The notes below the pieces were generated by a model. The model had not been told where the DNA came from. It searched no databases and was given only the letters and a program-made list of their open reading frames with translations. Of a stretch of 64,000 nucleotides of DNA, positions 63,052-64,000 are shown in pieces (positions within the stretch are counted from its first letter, which is position 1; each line of letters begins with the position of its first letter). Origin of the DNA: Streptomyces rimosus (lineage in GTDB: Bacteria > Actinomycetota > Actinomycetes > Streptomycetales > Streptomycetaceae); assembly GCF_008704655.1 (NCBI RefSeq), contig NZ_CP023688.1:6191501-6255500 (forward strand). Reading direction: 5' to 3'. Both the position numbers and the translations under genes were made by a program.

Positions 63052-64000
63052 ATGACCACCTTCGTGGACCGCGTCGAGCTGCACGTCGCCGCGGGTAACG
63101 GAGGCCACGGCGTGGCCTCCGTGATGCGCGAGAAGTTCAAGCCGCTCGGCGGCCCCGACGGCGGCAACGGCGGCCGCGGCGGCGACGTGATCCTGGTCGT
63201 CGACCAGGACGTCACCACGCTCCTCGACTACCACCACCACCCGCACCGCAAGGCCACCAACGGCCAGCCGGGCGCCGGCGACCACCGCGCCGGCAAGAAC
63301 GGCCAGGACCTGGTCCTGCCGGTCCCGGACGGCACCGTCGTCCTCGACCGCAAGGGCAATGTGCTCGCCGACATGGTCGGCCAGGGCACCACCTTCATCG
63401 CGGCCCAGGGCGGGCGCGGCGGCCTCGGCAACGCGGCCCTGGCCTCCGCCCGGCGCAAGGCCCCCGGCTTCGCGCTGCTCGGCGAGCCCGGCGACGCCCG
63501 CGACATCGTGCTGGAGCTCAAGACCGTCGCGGACGTCGCGCTGGTCGGCTACCCGAGCGCCGGCAAGTCCTCGCTGATCTCAGTGCTCTCGGCCGCCAAG
63601 CCGAAGATCGCCGACTACCCGTTCACCACCCTGGTGCCCAACCTCGGCGTGGTCACGGCCGGCTCCACCGTCTACACCATCGCGGACGTGCCCGGCCTGA
63701 TCCCCGGCGCCAGCCAGGGCAAGGGCCTGGGCCTGGAGTTCCTGCGGCACGTCGAGCGCTGCGAGGTGCTGGTGCACGTGCTGGACACCGCCACCCTGGA
63801 GTCCGACCGCGACCCGGTCTCCGACCTGGACGTCATCGAGGCGGAGCTGGCGCAGTACGGCGGCCTGGACAACCGGCCGCGGGTGGTCGTCCTCAACAAG
63901 ATCGACATCCCGGACGGGCAGGACCTCGCCGACATAATCCGCCCCGACCTGGAGGAGCGCGGCTACCGCGTCTTCGAGGTCTCGGCCGTCGCGCGCACCG
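63052..64000 (+). CDS. obgE: GTPase Obg/CgtA, N-terminal and G domains (truncated by the window end)
   Basis: The first 316 codons are visible. The glycine-rich Obg fold is complete ([28 protein letters not shown]). The GTPase domain has G1 [10 protein letters not shown]3 DVPG in [11 protein letters not shown] and G4 NKID. Obg ties ribosome assembly and, in Streptomyces, the onset of aerial growth to GTP level. ATG at 63052 has CTGGAGG 9 nt upstream. The C-terminal OCT domain is beyond the window. Confidence 0.97.
   Translation, partial: MTTFVDRVELHVAAGNGGHGVASVMREKFKPLGGPDGGNGGRGGDVILVVDQDVTTLLDYHHHPHRKATNGQPGAGDHRAGKNGQDLVLPVPDGTVVLDRKGNVLADMVGQGTTFIAAQGGRGGLGNAALASARRKAPGFALLGEPGDARDIVLELKTVADVALVGYPSAGKSSLISVLSAAKPKIADYPFTTLVPNLGVVTAGSTVYTIADVPGLIPGASQGKGLGLEFLRHVERCEVLVHVLDTATLESDRDPVSDLDVIEAELAQYGGLDNRPRVVVLNKIDIPDGQDLADIIRPDLEERGYRVFEVSAVART

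Overview
The window is chromosomal DNA of a Streptomyces or very close relative. The DNA is strongly GC-rich with third positions almost always G or C, and GTG starts are common. It has the actinobacterial order clpX, two clpP genes and tig, then valS-folC-ndk-mreBCD-pbp2-rodA, then rne-rplU-rpmA-obgE, together with a mycothiol-type reductase and a Nur-controlled iron superoxide dismutase. No insertion sequence, integrase or prophage was seen. Most of the window is core chromosome with small accessory insertions.

Layout. 1-12 kb: a truncated secreted protein, a Tat-exported metallophosphoesterase, an AbiEi/endonuclease-like protein, pepN, a mycothiol-dependent nitroreductase-like protein, sodF with a Nur box, two amino-acid permeases and bioY. 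12-25 kb: an LPQTG surface protein divergent from a membrane Ser/Thr kinase, a third permease of the same family, rpiB, a Fpg/Nei glycosylase, an Eis-like acetyltransferase, a membrane PP2C phosphatase, an SRPBCC protein, a CPA2 antiporter, an ABC ATPase without its permease, an acyltransferase and a 64-residue membrane peptide. 25-31 kb: an ArsC-like reductase, tRNA-Gly(TCC), tRNA-Pro(TGG), trigger factor and the Clp protease genes behind a match to the ClgR box. 31-41 kb: two tandem proline-rich membrane proteins, valS, a GT87-like enzyme, an isolated class B PBP, folC, a DUF4233 protein and ndk. 41-48 kb: mreB, mreC, mreD, pbp2 and rodA, the lateral-wall/spore-wall cluster. 48-52 kb: a two-gene encapsulin operon, divergent from a CYTH-CHAD protein. 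53-64 kb: a radical-SAM protein and its DUF2344 partner separated by a repeat-rich membrane protein, RNase E/G, ribosomal proteins L21 and L27, and Obg running off the end.

The most interesting unit is the encapsulin operon (48,379-51,520). A Family 2 encapsulin shell protein with an inserted cyclic-nucleotide-binding-like domain overlaps by 14 bp a SufS-type cysteine desulfurase. That enzyme carries a disordered N-terminal tail of about 190 residues with elastin-like VPG repeats. I infer that the tail loads the enzyme into a protein nanocompartment for sulfur handling.

Other noteworthy features are two genes whose best starts are non-standard (a CTG for the DUF2344 protein, an ATC for the antiporter), three genes with a -10 box 6-7 nt from the start codon (probable leaderless mRNAs), an RNase E with histone-H1-like and Arg/Lys repeat arms, and three pairs of convergent genes that overlap at their 3' ends.
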